Source: 2-02-FULL-66-14 sp037443705
GTDB lineage: Bacteria > Pseudomonadota > Gammaproteobacteria > Burkholderiales > SG8-39
NCBI GenBank assembly: GCA_037443705.1
Contig: JBBINV010000046.1
Coordinates: 1-28,628, forward strand
Length of the DNA stretch: 28,628 bases
Direction: 5' to 3'
Below are positions 15,001 to 22,171 of the stretch, piece after piece. The position numbers and the translations under genes are program-made. Numbering within the stretch: the first letter of the stretch is position 1; every line of letters begins with the position of its first letter. Below the pieces are notes generated by a model. It worked only from the letters and a program-made list of their open reading frames with translations, searched no databases and was not told the origin of the DNA.

Positions 15001-18000
15001 GCCGTCGATCTCGTCGGTGTCGCCGGGCCCGACCTCCATCGTGATCGCGTCGTTCCCGCCGCGCCCCATGATGGTGTCCTGGCCCAGATGGCCCGCGATC
15101 GTGTCGGCGAGGTTCGTCGCGATCAGCTCGTTGTTACCGTAACTGCCCGCGAGCAGCACCGCGCGGTTGTAATTCGATGCCGCGAGGTCGAACCCGCCGC
15201 TGCTGGTGGTATTGATGCTCCGCAGGTACGGCCCGTCGTCCGCGCGGTTCTCGACCAGGTCACCGGTGCTCACCACGAAAAGCCCGAACACCGGCGTGCC
15301 GGGGCTGGCCGGATTGACGATGACACCGTCGTTGGGATTGACCGAATCCGGCGTATTGAACGTGAAGGTCCCGTTTCCGACGTAGTACAGCTCGCTGTAG
15401 CCGGAGTCCTCGATCCGGTCGCCCGCGACCCATCCCGCCTGGGTGATCACGTAGTCGTCCTGCCCGCCGCCACCGATCAGGGTGTCGGCGCCGCCGTAGT
15501 AGTCGAACAGCGACTCGCCGTTGCGCGTCGCGGTGAGCCGGTTGTTGCCTTCGTTGCCATACACGCCCATCGACGTCGTGACGGCCGATGCGTCGATGTC
15601 CAGGTTGCCGTAACCCGGCGCCGCGGCGGCGACATCCACGCCGACCGTGTTGTTCGTGAGCTTGAGCGTCTTCGGACCGCTCACGCCGTAGAACCACAGG
15701 TAGTCGGCGCGCGTGAAGCCCGTGTCCTTGTAGACGTCGCCCGTATAGTCCGCCTGGCTTCCGACCAGGTAGTCGTCGTTCCCGCCGCCCCCCTCGAGCG
15801 TGTCGGCGCCGAGCCCCGCCCAGAGCACGTCGTCGTGCGCGCTGCCTATGATCCGGTTCGCGCGGTCGTCGCCGTAGATGCTGACACCGCCTTCCACCGT
15901 GTCCGTGAACTGGATGCCCGATGCGTCCACGTGGACGAACCCGGTCTGGACGGCGGCATCGTTGATCTGATCCGACGTGATGGCGAGATCGATCTCCACG
16001 AACACTCCGACCTTCTCGCCCACCAGCATCAGCTGGTTCTGCTCGGCGGCGCTGCTGCCCGCATCGATGGCGTCGAACTCGCCGTTGTCGACGTGCATGA
16101 CGATGGTGTCGTTGCCGCCTCCGGCGACGATGGTGTCGGCGCCCTTGCCGCCGGTAATGTGGTCGGCCGCCGCGCCGGTGGTGATCTGGTTGGCGCCGTC
16201 GTTGCCCCGGTACCTGACGTTCGCCACGTTGAACGCGGCGGCGGCGAGGTTGAGGTCCTCGTCCGCGTTCTCACCGCCTACGAGCTCCACGGTCTCGATG
16301 CCCGAGATGCCGGCGACGTGCGCGCTCGTGAGCGTGAGCGTCCCGCCCGGGACGGTGGAGGTGAAGCGCAGGACGTCGATGCCGTCGGTGTCCGTGATCT
16401 TGTCGCCCGGCAGGAAGTCGGCGCCGTTCTCGACCTCGTAGACGTCGTCGCCCGAGCCGCCGGCGAGCGAGTCGTTGCCGCCGCCGCCGGCGAGCGTGTC
16501 GGCGGCGCTGGTGCCGGTGAGGGTGTTCGTGCCGTCGTTGCCGGTGATCCTGAGCCCGTAGGGGACCGCCGCGGCATTGATGTGCAGCGTCGTGGTCGCG
16601 CTGTTGTCGCCGGTGTCGTCGCTGATCTCGACCTCCTCTACGCCGGCGAGGGTCGCGCCCAGCGTCAGCGTGCCGCCCGCGACGGTCGAGGTGAAGCGCA
16701 GGGCGTCGTTTCCGCCGCCGCCGTCCAGCTTGTCGATGACGGTGCCCACCCGGTAGTCGCCGGGCAGGCCGTAGAGGAACACGTCGTCCTGCGCCGAGCC
16801 GAGGATCGAGTTGAACGCGCCCGAGGCGGTTACGGTGACGCCGTTTGACGTGAGCGCGGAGGCGTCCAGGTGCGAAAAATCCGACTGCGCGCCGGCGATG
16901 AGGGCAACCTGGTCCGCGTCGTTCGTCGTGACGGAGAGATCGACCGCGAGGTCCGCGGGCGCGGAGCCCTTGAGCTTGAGCGTGTTGCCCTCGGTGACCA
17001 GGCCGCCGTCGAGCGCATCGGCGCTCTCCAGGTCCCACACGATGGAGTCGTTGCCGAGGCCCCCTTCGATCGTGTCCGCGCCCTTGCCGCCCTCGATTGT
17101 GTCGCCCTTCGCCGTGCCGGTGATCGCGTTCGCGCCGTCGTTGCCGAGGAACGAGAGCCCCTTCACGCCCGCGCCGGGAATCGTGGCGTTTGCGAAATCG
17201 AGATCGAGCGCGGCGTTGCCGAGCGTGTCGTCGCTTACGCGGATCTCTACCTTCTCGAGGCCGCCGATCGTCCCCGAATACGCGAGCGCGCCCGCCACCG
17301 TCGAGCTGAAGCGCAGCATGTCCTCGATGCCGGCGGCATCCGTGATCGTCTCCAGGACCGCGTCGCCGCCGTCCTCGTAGAGATACAGGTCGTTCCCGCC
17401 GCCGCCCATGAGCGTGTCGCCGCCGCCGTTCCCTACCAGCGTGTCATCCTTGATCCCGCCGGTGAGGCGGTTCGCGCCGTCGTTGCCCGCGAGCAGGACC
17501 TTCGATTTCACGGCAGCGGCGTTGATGTTGAGCGCGGTGGTCCCGGTGGTGTCTCCGGTAGCGTTGGCGATTTCGATGGATTCCAGCCCCGAGACCTGCG
17601 CGCCGAGCGTCAGCGTCTCGCCCGCCGTGGTCGAGGCGAAGCGCAGCGCATCGTCCCCCGCCGCGCCGTGAATCGCGTCGGCGAGCGTCACCTGGTTCGC
17701 CGCGGTGACGATGAAGACGTCGTCCTGCGGGCTGCCCACGACGCGGTTGACCGCGGTGGAGAGCGTCACGATGAGGTTGTCGCCCGCGAGCCTGAGCGCG
17801 TCCACGCTCGAGAAGCCCTGCTGCACGACCGAATCGGTCAGCGTATCGATCGTAACCTGGTCTCCGGCCGCCGCGAGATCGACCGTGACGAATCCCGGCG
17901 TAGCCCCGGCGAGCAGCAGCGTGTTGCCTTCCGTGAGCGCGCCCGCATTGATCGACGCCAGATCCGTCGCGTCAACCCGCAGCTCGATGCGGTCCGCGCC

Positions 18001-18402
18001 GCCGCCGCCGTTCAGCGTGTCGTTGCCGAGACCGCCGACCAGGAGATCCGCGCCCGCGCCGCCGGTGAGGCTGTTGTCGCCGTCGTTGCCGAAGAGCGCG
18101 ATCCCGTACGCGATCGCCGAGGCGTTGATGTTGAGATTGAGCGTGCCGAATGTGTTGCCCGCGGCGTCCGCGAGCCACACTTCCTCTACGAGCGCGACAC
18201 CCGGGCGCAGCGTGAGCGTGCCCGAGCTTGCTACGAACCAGATGCGGTCTACGCCGGGCCCGCCGTTGATGGTTTCCGTGCCGGTGTGATCGCCCGGCGC
18301 CGCGATCAGGATGACGTCGTGGCCGCCGAGCGCCGTGACCGCATCGACCGCCGAGGTGGTCCAAAGGACATCGTCGAGATTCGTACCGGTGATGCTGGCC
18401 AT
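12058..18402 (-). CDS. Giant RTX (haemolysin-type calcium-binding) repeat protein, likely type I secreted
   Basis: A 2,114-residue acidic protein without an N-terminal signal peptide. About thirty glycine/aspartate nonapeptides of the form GGxGxDxLx are scattered along it, for example GGLGNDTLNGGGGADRI near the N-terminus; these fold into calcium-binding beta-rolls. Between them two module types recur. Type A contains DxLRFTSTVAGGTLTL, a GIExVEI segment and ALNINAAAV. Type B contains EGNTLxLxG, VDLSV, ADQV and QSDFSHLDASAM. Three type-B copies stand in tandem near the C-terminus with a period of 97-98 residues. The last 170 residues are not repetitive and end in a hydrophobic GVLDAASNVGDFTLG tail, as in type I secretion substrates. 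A role as adhesin or surface-layer protein is an inference; no protease, lipase or transporter genes accompany it. AGGGGGGAG precedes the ATG. Confidence 0.9.
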   Translation of the reverse strand: MASITGTNLDDVLWTTSAVDAVTALGGHDVILIAAPGDHTGTETINGGPGVDRIWFVASSGTLTLRPGVALVEEVWLADAAGNTFGTLNLNINASAIAYGIALFGNDGDNSLTGGAGADLLVGGLGNDTLNGGGGADRIELRVDATDLASINAGALTEGNTLLLAGATPGFVTVDLAAAGDQVTIDTLTDSVVQQGFSSVDALRLAGDNLIVTLSTAVNRVVGSPQDDVFIVTAANQVTLADAIHGAAGDDALRFASTTAGETLTLGAQVSGLESIEIANATGDTTGTTALNINAAAVKSKVLLAGNDGANRLTGGIKDDTLVGNGGGDTLMGGGGNDLYLYEDGGDAVLETITDAAGIEDMLRFSSTVAGALAYSGTIGGLEKVEIRVSDDTLGNAALDLDFANATIPGAGVKGLSFLGNDGANAITGTAKGDTIEGGKGADTIEGGLGNDSIVWDLESADALDGGLVTEGNTLKLKGSAPADLAVDLSVTTNDADQVALIAGAQSDFSHLDASALTSNGVTVTASGAFNSILGSAQDDVFLYGLPGDYRVGTVIDKLDGGGGNDALRFTSTVAGGTLTLGATLAGVEEVEISDDTGDNSATTTLHINAAAVPYGLRITGNDGTNTLTGTSAADTLAGGGGNDSLAGGSGDDVYEVENGADFLPGDKITDTDGIDVLRFTSTVPGGTLTLTSAHVAGISGIETVELVGGENADEDLNLAAAAFNVANVRYRGNDGANQITTGAAADHITGGKGADTIVAGGGNDTIVMHVDNGEFDAIDAGSSAAEQNQLMLVGEKVGVFVEIDLAITSDQINDAAVQTGFVHVDASGIQFTDTVEGGVSIYGDDRANRIIGSAHDDVLWAGLGADTLEGGGGNDDYLVGSQADYTGDVYKDTGFTRADYLWFYGVSGPKTLKLTNNTVGVDVAAAAPGYGNLDIDASAVTTSMGVYGNEGNNRLTATRNGESLFDYYGGADTLIGGGGQDDYVITQAGWVAGDRIEDSGYSELYYVGNGTFTFNTPDSVNPNDGVIVNPASPGTPVFGLFVVSTGDLVENRADDGPYLRSINTTSSGGFDLAASNYNRAVLLAGSYGNNELIATNLADTIAGHLGQDTIMGRGGNDAITMEVGPGDTDEIDGGTGVNTLYLVTKTSGTILHEHAGVVEIDLGSTTDEVTKINGVADSPAQINLHHLDASGMLATGDGAELKGIEVIGAPTYAHKITGSPQNDAFLYRTQAEYTNDTIDGGGGNDEIWFVGTSGTFTITAAARSFEILAIKDMNGSTDGTTALNISAASAGVTAKKLIGNDGNNVVTGSAQGDTILGNGGDDSLNAGAGNDVFVFEAQADLGAAESLNGGAGTDTVHFVSLTNDEVLTLTSMTGGLEVIEILNDEGAATGIEAIHIDASAVPTGNNLTIRGNDGTNSLYGGAGNDTIYGNKGLDTIDGGGGADVIHMPFESVDRDPVVDGGDIADAGGNTLVVAGEDTSDPAKLWVWDLSDPADQSVEFDGADDSMAFQAITHLDFSALEGIRFRITGSAQANKLIGNDLDDVFIVLENTHFAAGELIDGGKGNDTLRFTPSGASTSAVVNLTPTAMKGIEVVEIIGSVGLNLNAALQTGALTMDGGSGNDTLIGGKGNDVLVFDVSGVDILDGGAVAEGNTLVLEGAAGRNVTVNLSVVASNADQLPEYPGIQSDFTHLDASAMTGGAVVVTGSAAGNKILGTALADTISGGLGNDTLSFDVGGGADSLDGGVVSEGNMLVLTGTAAADVAVDLSVVANGADQVAGLAGVQSDFSHLDASAMQDFAVDVTGSSAANRIVGSAQLDTIAGGAGADTIEMDVGVFDAIDAGAGAEGDLLVLTGTLASVPVIIDLSAAPGSDQVDGAAADSEVQSDFQHVDLSKLQGFGGEVTGNNLPNLIVGSAQQDTITGFAGSDTIDLGSKLDAEGKLVADGVADRAFYSSPLDGWGAGAAAVSRDKIVHFETGKDKIVFADTFNFPGERFDLDDVTNNNSLQFISNAKADFHELHEALFISASTSKLKGEAVFYANDPTTGAPFGRILPTINKIGVVAEVGDDGLIVVNSDKAAGFYYYQETNGTAGVQAAELTLLGVLDAASNVGDFTLG

Positions 18403-18468
18403 GCGAGCTCCCCCCTTGCACGCGACGGCCCCTTATCCCGCCGTCGCCGCCACCGAACGATATGCGAG

Positions 18469-18500
18469 CGGGTTTAACCCGAATTCCTTTGGCCAGTCAA
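18469..18500 (-). promoter_or_regulatory. Candidate promoter and palindrome upstream of the RTX gene
   Basis: On the minus strand TTGACT (18495-18500) is followed, after 17 bases, by TTAAAC (18472-18477), a good -35 with a weak -10. A 13-base palindrome, CGGGTTTAACCCG at 18469-18481, covers the -10 and could be an operator. The rest of the 115-base gap between nnrS and the RTX gene shows nothing else I can name. Confidence 0.35.
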
Positions 18501-18517
18501 GGACAAAAGCCCGAAAC

Positions 18518-19636
18518 TTACCCTGGTTTACCGTCGATCCGCGGCTGCGCGAGGCGCGGGAGGTAGGTCGCGAAATAGACCAGGAACGCGGCGCTCCAGA
18601 GCGCGCCGGAGGCGACGATCATCGGCTGATAGCCGAGGCCGGGCGCGAGCCCCGCGAGCACGCGAAGCAGCGCGGCGAGATGCACCAGGACGTAGGCGGT
18701 GGCCTCGGCGCGCCCGGTGGCGAGCGGCCGCCCGGTATGGCCGAGCGCGGTGCGCGTGACCATGCCGATGATGAGCCCGCCCATCGCACCGGCGCCGAAA
18801 GCGTGGATCGCGACGTTCTTCGGGAGGTATCCAAGCGCCGCCGTGCCAAGGAACAGGAACGCGACCGGAATCCACGCATGCGAGAGGTGCAGGATCCACA
18901 GGATCGGCCGGGCGCGCGTAGCGAGCGGCTTCCAGCCCCATTGACGGACGGCATGGAGGATCGCTACGGTGAAAGCGAGGGCCGCCGTCACGATTTGAAC
19001 CTCGAACAAATCAAAAGCAAAGGCTGCGACGGTCAACACCACCGCCGCGTAGTCGAGCCCGGGCCGGCGCACGACCCCGGCCATCGGCAGCGCGCTCGCG
19101 GTGAACGCGGGCACGACGCGCCCCGCCATCACCGCGACGAGCGTCATCACGAGCCAGAGCGCCGCGCGCACCGGAGGCTCGGCCGGCGCGAGATGGAACC
19201 AGACGTTCGCCGCGCCGAGCGCGGCAAGGAGCCCCACGACGAAGAGGTTGCGCCAGTTCTTCGAGCCTACGATCACGCGCGCCATCACGCCCGCAAGCAC
19301 GAACGGGAACGCCGCGTCGATCACCGCGGCGGCGCCGGCGGGACCGGTGAGCATCAGCACGCGCGCCGCGAGCCAGTGAAGGGCGAGCAGCGCGAGCGGC
19401 ACGCCGGCAGGCGTCGGCAATCCCGTCCAGACCCGGCCCGCGGTGAGCAGAAAGCCGGCGATCACCGCAAGCGCGAAGCCGAACACCATCTCGTGCGGGT
19501 GCCAGAGCATGCCCGGAAGAAATGACGGAGAACCGCCGGAGAAAAAGGCAAACACCCAGACCGCCACGGATACCGCCGAAAAAAGCGCGGCGAGGAGGTA
19601 GAAGGGGCGAAAACCCAGGTTGAGGATCACTGGCAT
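18518..19636 (-). CDS. nnrS: NnrS family haem-copper membrane protein
   Basis: NnrS proteins are polytopic inner-membrane haem/copper proteins that protect against nitric-oxide stress and are usually made under denitrifying or NO-generating conditions. The 372-residue protein has about 11-12 hydrophobic segments. Family signatures are LGFRPFYLLAALFS at the N-terminus, WHPHEMVFGFA (residues 45-55, with likely metal-binding histidines), GRVVPAFTASALP, IHAFGAGAMGGLIIGMVTRT and ALGHTGR. The start is the ATG complementary to 19634-19636; no clear ribosome site precedes it, and a GTG two codons later is possible. It is on the same strand as pssA, 71 bases downstream. A sequence like an FNR/DNR box lies 61 bases upstream of the start, which fits the biology. 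No nitrite or NO reductase genes are in the window. Confidence 0.93.
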   Translation of the reverse strand: MPVILNLGFRPFYLLAALFSAVSVAVWVFAFFSGGSPSFLPGMLWHPHEMVFGFALAVIAGFLLTAGRVWTGLPTPAGVPLALLALHWLAARVLMLTGPAGAAAVIDAAFPFVLAGVMARVIVGSKNWRNLFVVGLLAALGAANVWFHLAPAEPPVRAALWLVMTLVAVMAGRVVPAFTASALPMAGVVRRPGLDYAAVVLTVAAFAFDLFEVQIVTAALAFTVAILHAVRQWGWKPLATRARPILWILHLSHAWIPVAFLFLGTAALGYLPKNVAIHAFGAGAMGGLIIGMVTRTALGHTGRPLATGRAEATAYVLVHLAALLRVLAGLAPGLGYQPMIVASGALWSAAFLVYFATYLPRLAQPRIDGKPG

Positions 19637-19642
19637 GCGAAG

Positions 19643-19695
19643 CGGGACCGGTTCGAATCGCGGTCCCGGAACTTACTCCGACCCCGTTTTCCGGG
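19643..19695. repeat. Possible dispersed intergenic repeat with hairpins
   Basis: The gap between pssA and nnrS holds a 7-base-pair hairpin (GGGACCG / CGGTCCC, 19647-19653 and 19662-19668 approximately) followed by GGAACTTACTCCGACCCCG. From memory, intergenic segments of the type AACGGGGTC-GAGTAAGTT recur in betaproteobacteria. No second copy is present in this window, so repetition is only suspected. Confidence 0.3.
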
Positions 19696-19711
19696 ATTTG
19701 CTTCAGATCAA
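19670..19711 (-). promoter_or_regulatory. nnrS: Candidate FNR/DNR-type box and -10 element for nnrS
   Basis: TTGCTTCAGATCAA (19698-19711, read on either strand) matches the FNR/DNR/NNR consensus TTGATNNNNATCAA with one mismatch. If it is centred at -41.5, as in class II activation, transcription starts at about 19663 and the -10 falls at 19670-19675, which reads TAAGTT on the minus strand and keeps the three most conserved positions (TAnnnT). NnrS genes are commonly controlled this way. The box overlaps the pssA stop codon. Confidence 0.45.
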
Positions 19712-20475
19712 GTGATGAGGCGCGTGCGCTTGCCCATCGCCCACAGGACGTAGCCCGAGACCGAGTACGCGAGCACGAGCAGAAACAGGATCACCGGGGG
19801 CTTCACGGCGATCACCGCGATCGCGGCCACGATCGCGAGCACCGCCCAGAAAGGCACGCTCTTCTTGAGGTTGATGTCCTTGAAGCTGTAGAAGGGCGCG
19901 TTCGTCACCATCGTGATGCCGGCGAACATGGTGAGCGCCCAGGCGATGTAGCCGACCCAGTCGGCGCGGTTGATGCCGAAGTCGTCGGTCACCCAGACCA
20001 GCCCCGCGACCAGCGCCGCGGCCATCGGGCTCGGCAGTCCCTGGAAAAAGCGCTTGTCCACGACCTCGATGTTGGTGTTGAAGCGCGCCAGGCGCAGCGC
20101 CGCCCCGGCGCAGTACACGAACGCGGCGATCCAGCCGAGCTTGCCCATGCCTTTCATCGCCCACTCGTACATGACGAGCGCGGGCGCGGCGCCGAACGAG
20201 ACCATGTCCGAAAGGCTGTCGTATTCGGCGCCGAACTCGCTTTGCGTGCGCGTGAGCCGCGCCACGCGCCCGTCCAGGCCGTCGAGCACCATCGCGACGT
20301 AGATCGCGATCGCGGCCGCCTCGAAGCGCGCGTTCATCGCCTGCACGATCGCGTAGAAGCCGGCGAACAGCGCCGCGGTCGTGAAGAGGTTGGGCAGCAG
20401 GTAGATGCCCCGCCGCCTCAGCTCGCCCAGCCGCGGGGGCAGCCCCCCCGGCCGGAGATCGGAAAGGTCATTCAT
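19708..20475 (-). CDS. pssA: CDP-diacylglycerol-serine O-phosphatidyltransferase PssA
   Basis: PssA joins CDP-diacylglycerol and serine to give phosphatidylserine, the precursor of phosphatidylethanolamine. The 255-residue integral membrane protein has the CDP-alcohol phosphatidyltransferase motif with D65, D68, D86 and D90 in LDGLDGRVARLTRT and FGAEYDSLSD. About seven hydrophobic helices follow the gram-positive/type II PssA pattern rather than the soluble E. coli enzyme. It begins 8 bases inside the end of psd, so the two consecutive enzymes are translationally coupled. The start is the ATG complementary to 20473-20475. Confidence 0.95.
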   Translation of the reverse strand: MNDLSDLRPGGLPPRLGELRRRGIYLLPNLFTTAALFAGFYAIVQAMNARFEAAAIAIYVAMVLDGLDGRVARLTRTQSEFGAEYDSLSDMVSFGAAPALVMYEWAMKGMGKLGWIAAFVYCAGAALRLARFNTNIEVVDKRFFQGLPSPMAAALVAGLVWVTDDFGINRADWVGYIAWALTMFAGITMVTNAPFYSFKDINLKKSVPFWAVLAIVAAIAVIAVKPPVILFLLVLAYSVSGYVLWAMGKRTRLIT

Positions 20476-21124
20476 GCGCCGCCAGCCTCGCGATCACGCT
20501 CTCGGCAGCGTACACCTTGTCGCCGAGCGCTGCTTTGACCTCGGCCCCCGGCGGCAGGTACACGTCGAGCCGCGAGCCGAAGCGGATGAAGCCGTAGCGC
20601 TCGCCCCGCGCGAGCTGCGCGCCCTCGTCGACATAACAGAGGATGCGGCGCGCGACCAGGCCCGCGACCTGCACGCAGGTCACGTCGTCGCCTCCCGCGG
20701 TGCGCAACCAGAGCGCATTCCTCTCGTTCTCGGTGGAGGACTTGTCGAGGGCGGCATTGAGGAACGCGCCGCGGTGATACCAGCGCTTCTTGACCGTGCC
20801 GTCGACGGGCGAGCGGTTCGAGTGCACGTTGAACACGTTCATGAAGACCGACACCTTGAGCGCGTCGCGCTCGAGCCAGGGATCGCGCGCCTTCTCCACC
20901 GCCACGACCCGGCCATCGGCGGGCGAGACCACCGCGCGCGGATCGTCCGGCACCTCGCGCGGCGGGTCGCGGAAGAACTGCAGGACGAACAGCGCGGCGA
21001 GCCAGAGCGGGATCGACCAGCCCCAGCCTGCGAATCCGGCCACGAGAAGGCTGGCAACGACCGCTCCCGCCAGAAACGGCCAGCCCTCTCGAGCGATGAT
21101 CGGGTGCGGGTAAGGCGGCCGCAC
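20468..21124 (-). CDS. psd: Phosphatidylserine decarboxylase (short type) Psd
   Basis: Psd decarboxylates phosphatidylserine to phosphatidylethanolamine at the inner membrane. The 218-residue proenzyme is of the short type. It has an N-terminal membrane anchor (about residues 15-50), FFRDPPREVP, VSPADGRVV, MNVFNVHSNRSPVDG and the self-cleavage site RFGSR, where S184 becomes the pyruvoyl group. The likely start is GTG at 21124, directly after the ilvC stop with no gap, giving MRPPYPHPIIAREGWPF, the usual N-terminus of betaproteobacterial Psd. It overlaps pssA by 8 bases. The joining of phospholipid genes to ilvC is a known betaproteobacterial arrangement. Confidence 0.95.
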   Translation of the reverse strand: MRPPYPHPIIAREGWPFLAGAVVASLLVAGFAGWGWSIPLWLAALFVLQFFRDPPREVPDDPRAVVSPADGRVVAVEKARDPWLERDALKVSVFMNVFNVHSNRSPVDGTVKKRWYHRGAFLNAALDKSSTENERNALWLRTAGGDDVTCVQVAGLVARRILCYVDEGAQLARGERYGFIRFGSRLDVYLPPGAEVKAALGDKVYAAESVIARLAAHE

Positions 21125-22141
21125 CTAGTTCTTCGAGGTGTCGACCAGGCGGTTCTTGCGGATCCAGGGCATCATCTCGCGCAGCCGCGCGCCGACTTTC
21201 TCGATCGGGTGCTCGGCGGTCATGCGGCGGCGCGAAAGGAGCGTCGGGGCGCCTGCGCGGTTCTCGAGCACGAACTCCTTCGCGTATTCGCCGGACTGAA
21301 TGCGTGCGAGCGCCTCGCGCATCCTCTGGCGCGTGCCCGCGTCGATGATCTTCGGGCCCGTGACGTACTCGCCGTACTCGGCGTTGTTCGAGATCGAGTA
21401 GTTCATGGTGCCGATGCCGCCCTCGTACATGAGGTCGACAATGAGCTTCAATTCGTGCAGGCACTCGAAGTACGCCATTTCCGGCGCGTAGCCGGCCTCG
21501 GTCAGCACCTCGAACCCCGCCTTCACCAGCTCGACGCAGCCGCCGCACAGCACGGTCTGCTCGCCGAAGAGATCCGTCTCGGTCTCCTCCCGGAAGGTGG
21601 TCTCGATGACGCCCGCCTTGCCGCCGCCGATCGCCGCGGCGTAGGAGAGCGCCATGTCGCGCGCTTTTTTCGAGCGGTCGCGGTGCACCGCGATCAGCAT
21701 CGGGGTGCCGCCACCCGCAGCGTAGGTCGAACGCACCGTGTGCCCCGGTGCCTTCGGCGCGACCATCCACACGTCGAGGTCGTCGCGCGGCTGCACCTGA
21801 CCGTAGTGGATGTTGAAGCCGTGCGCGAACGCGAGCGCCGCGCCCTTCTTGATGTGCGGCTCGACTTCGGACTTGTACACCGCGGCGATGTGCTCGTCGG
21901 GCATCAGCATCATGACGACATCGGCCCCCTGGACCGCGTCCGCGATCGCGGCGACTTTCAGCCCTGCCTTCTTCGCCTTGTCCCAGGACGCGCCGCCCTT
22001 GCGCAGTCCCACGGTCACCTTCACGCCCGAGTCGTGCAGGTTGAGCGAATGCGCGTGCCCCTGCGAGCCGTAGCCGAGAATCGTCACCTTCTTGCCCTTG
22101 ACGAGCGAAAGGTCGGCATCCTTGTCGTAATAGACCTTCAT
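21125..22141 (-). CDS. ilvC: Ketol-acid reductoisomerase IlvC
   Basis: IlvC isomerises and reduces acetolactate or acetohydroxybutyrate with NADPH, the second step of valine and isoleucine synthesis. The 338-residue class I enzyme has the Rossmann motif GYGSQGHAH (residues 23-31), MMLMPDE, FAHGFNIHYG with the catalytic histidine, and the magnesium-binding region ETETDLFGEQTVLCGG. A glutamate-rich C-terminal part (YFECLHELKLIVDLMYEGG, MNYSISNNAEYGEY) completes the active site. Length and start (ATG complementary to 22139-22141) are standard. It follows ilvH after 30 bases. Confidence 0.97.
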   Translation of the reverse strand: MKVYYDKDADLSLVKGKKVTILGYGSQGHAHSLNLHDSGVKVTVGLRKGGASWDKAKKAGLKVAAIADAVQGADVVMMLMPDEHIAAVYKSEVEPHIKKGAALAFAHGFNIHYGQVQPRDDLDVWMVAPKAPGHTVRSTYAAGGGTPMLIAVHRDRSKKARDMALSYAAAIGGGKAGVIETTFREETETDLFGEQTVLCGGCVELVKAGFEVLTEAGYAPEMAYFECLHELKLIVDLMYEGGIGTMNYSISNNAEYGEYVTGPKIIDAGTRQRMREALARIQSGEYAKEFVLENRAGAPTLLSRRRMTAEHPIEKVGARLREMMPWIRKNRLVDTSKN

Positions 22142-22171
22142 CGAACCCCCAACAGGAAAAATCGTTACCGG

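Noticed and set aside
12349..16848. A 1,499-codon open frame on the plus strand opposite the RTX gene
   Set aside because: It is a shadow of strong codon bias in the repeat gene: its translation is Val/Arg/Asp/Ala-rich with repeated nonsense and no domain, while the minus-strand frame carries clear RTX motifs.
12058..18402. Regular repeats that could be read as a CRISPR or satellite array
   Set aside because: The repeats are degenerate at the DNA level, keep the reading frame, and encode RTX motifs; there are no identical repeats with unique spacers and no cas genes.
19645..19672. A T-arm-like segment containing GGTTCGAATC before nnrS
   Set aside because: Only a hairpin with a T-loop-like core is present; no anticodon arm, D-arm or acceptor stem can be paired with it, so it is not called a tRNA.
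22142..22171. A riboswitch or leader before ilvC
   Set aside because: The gap to ilvH is only 30 bases and shows no structured element.
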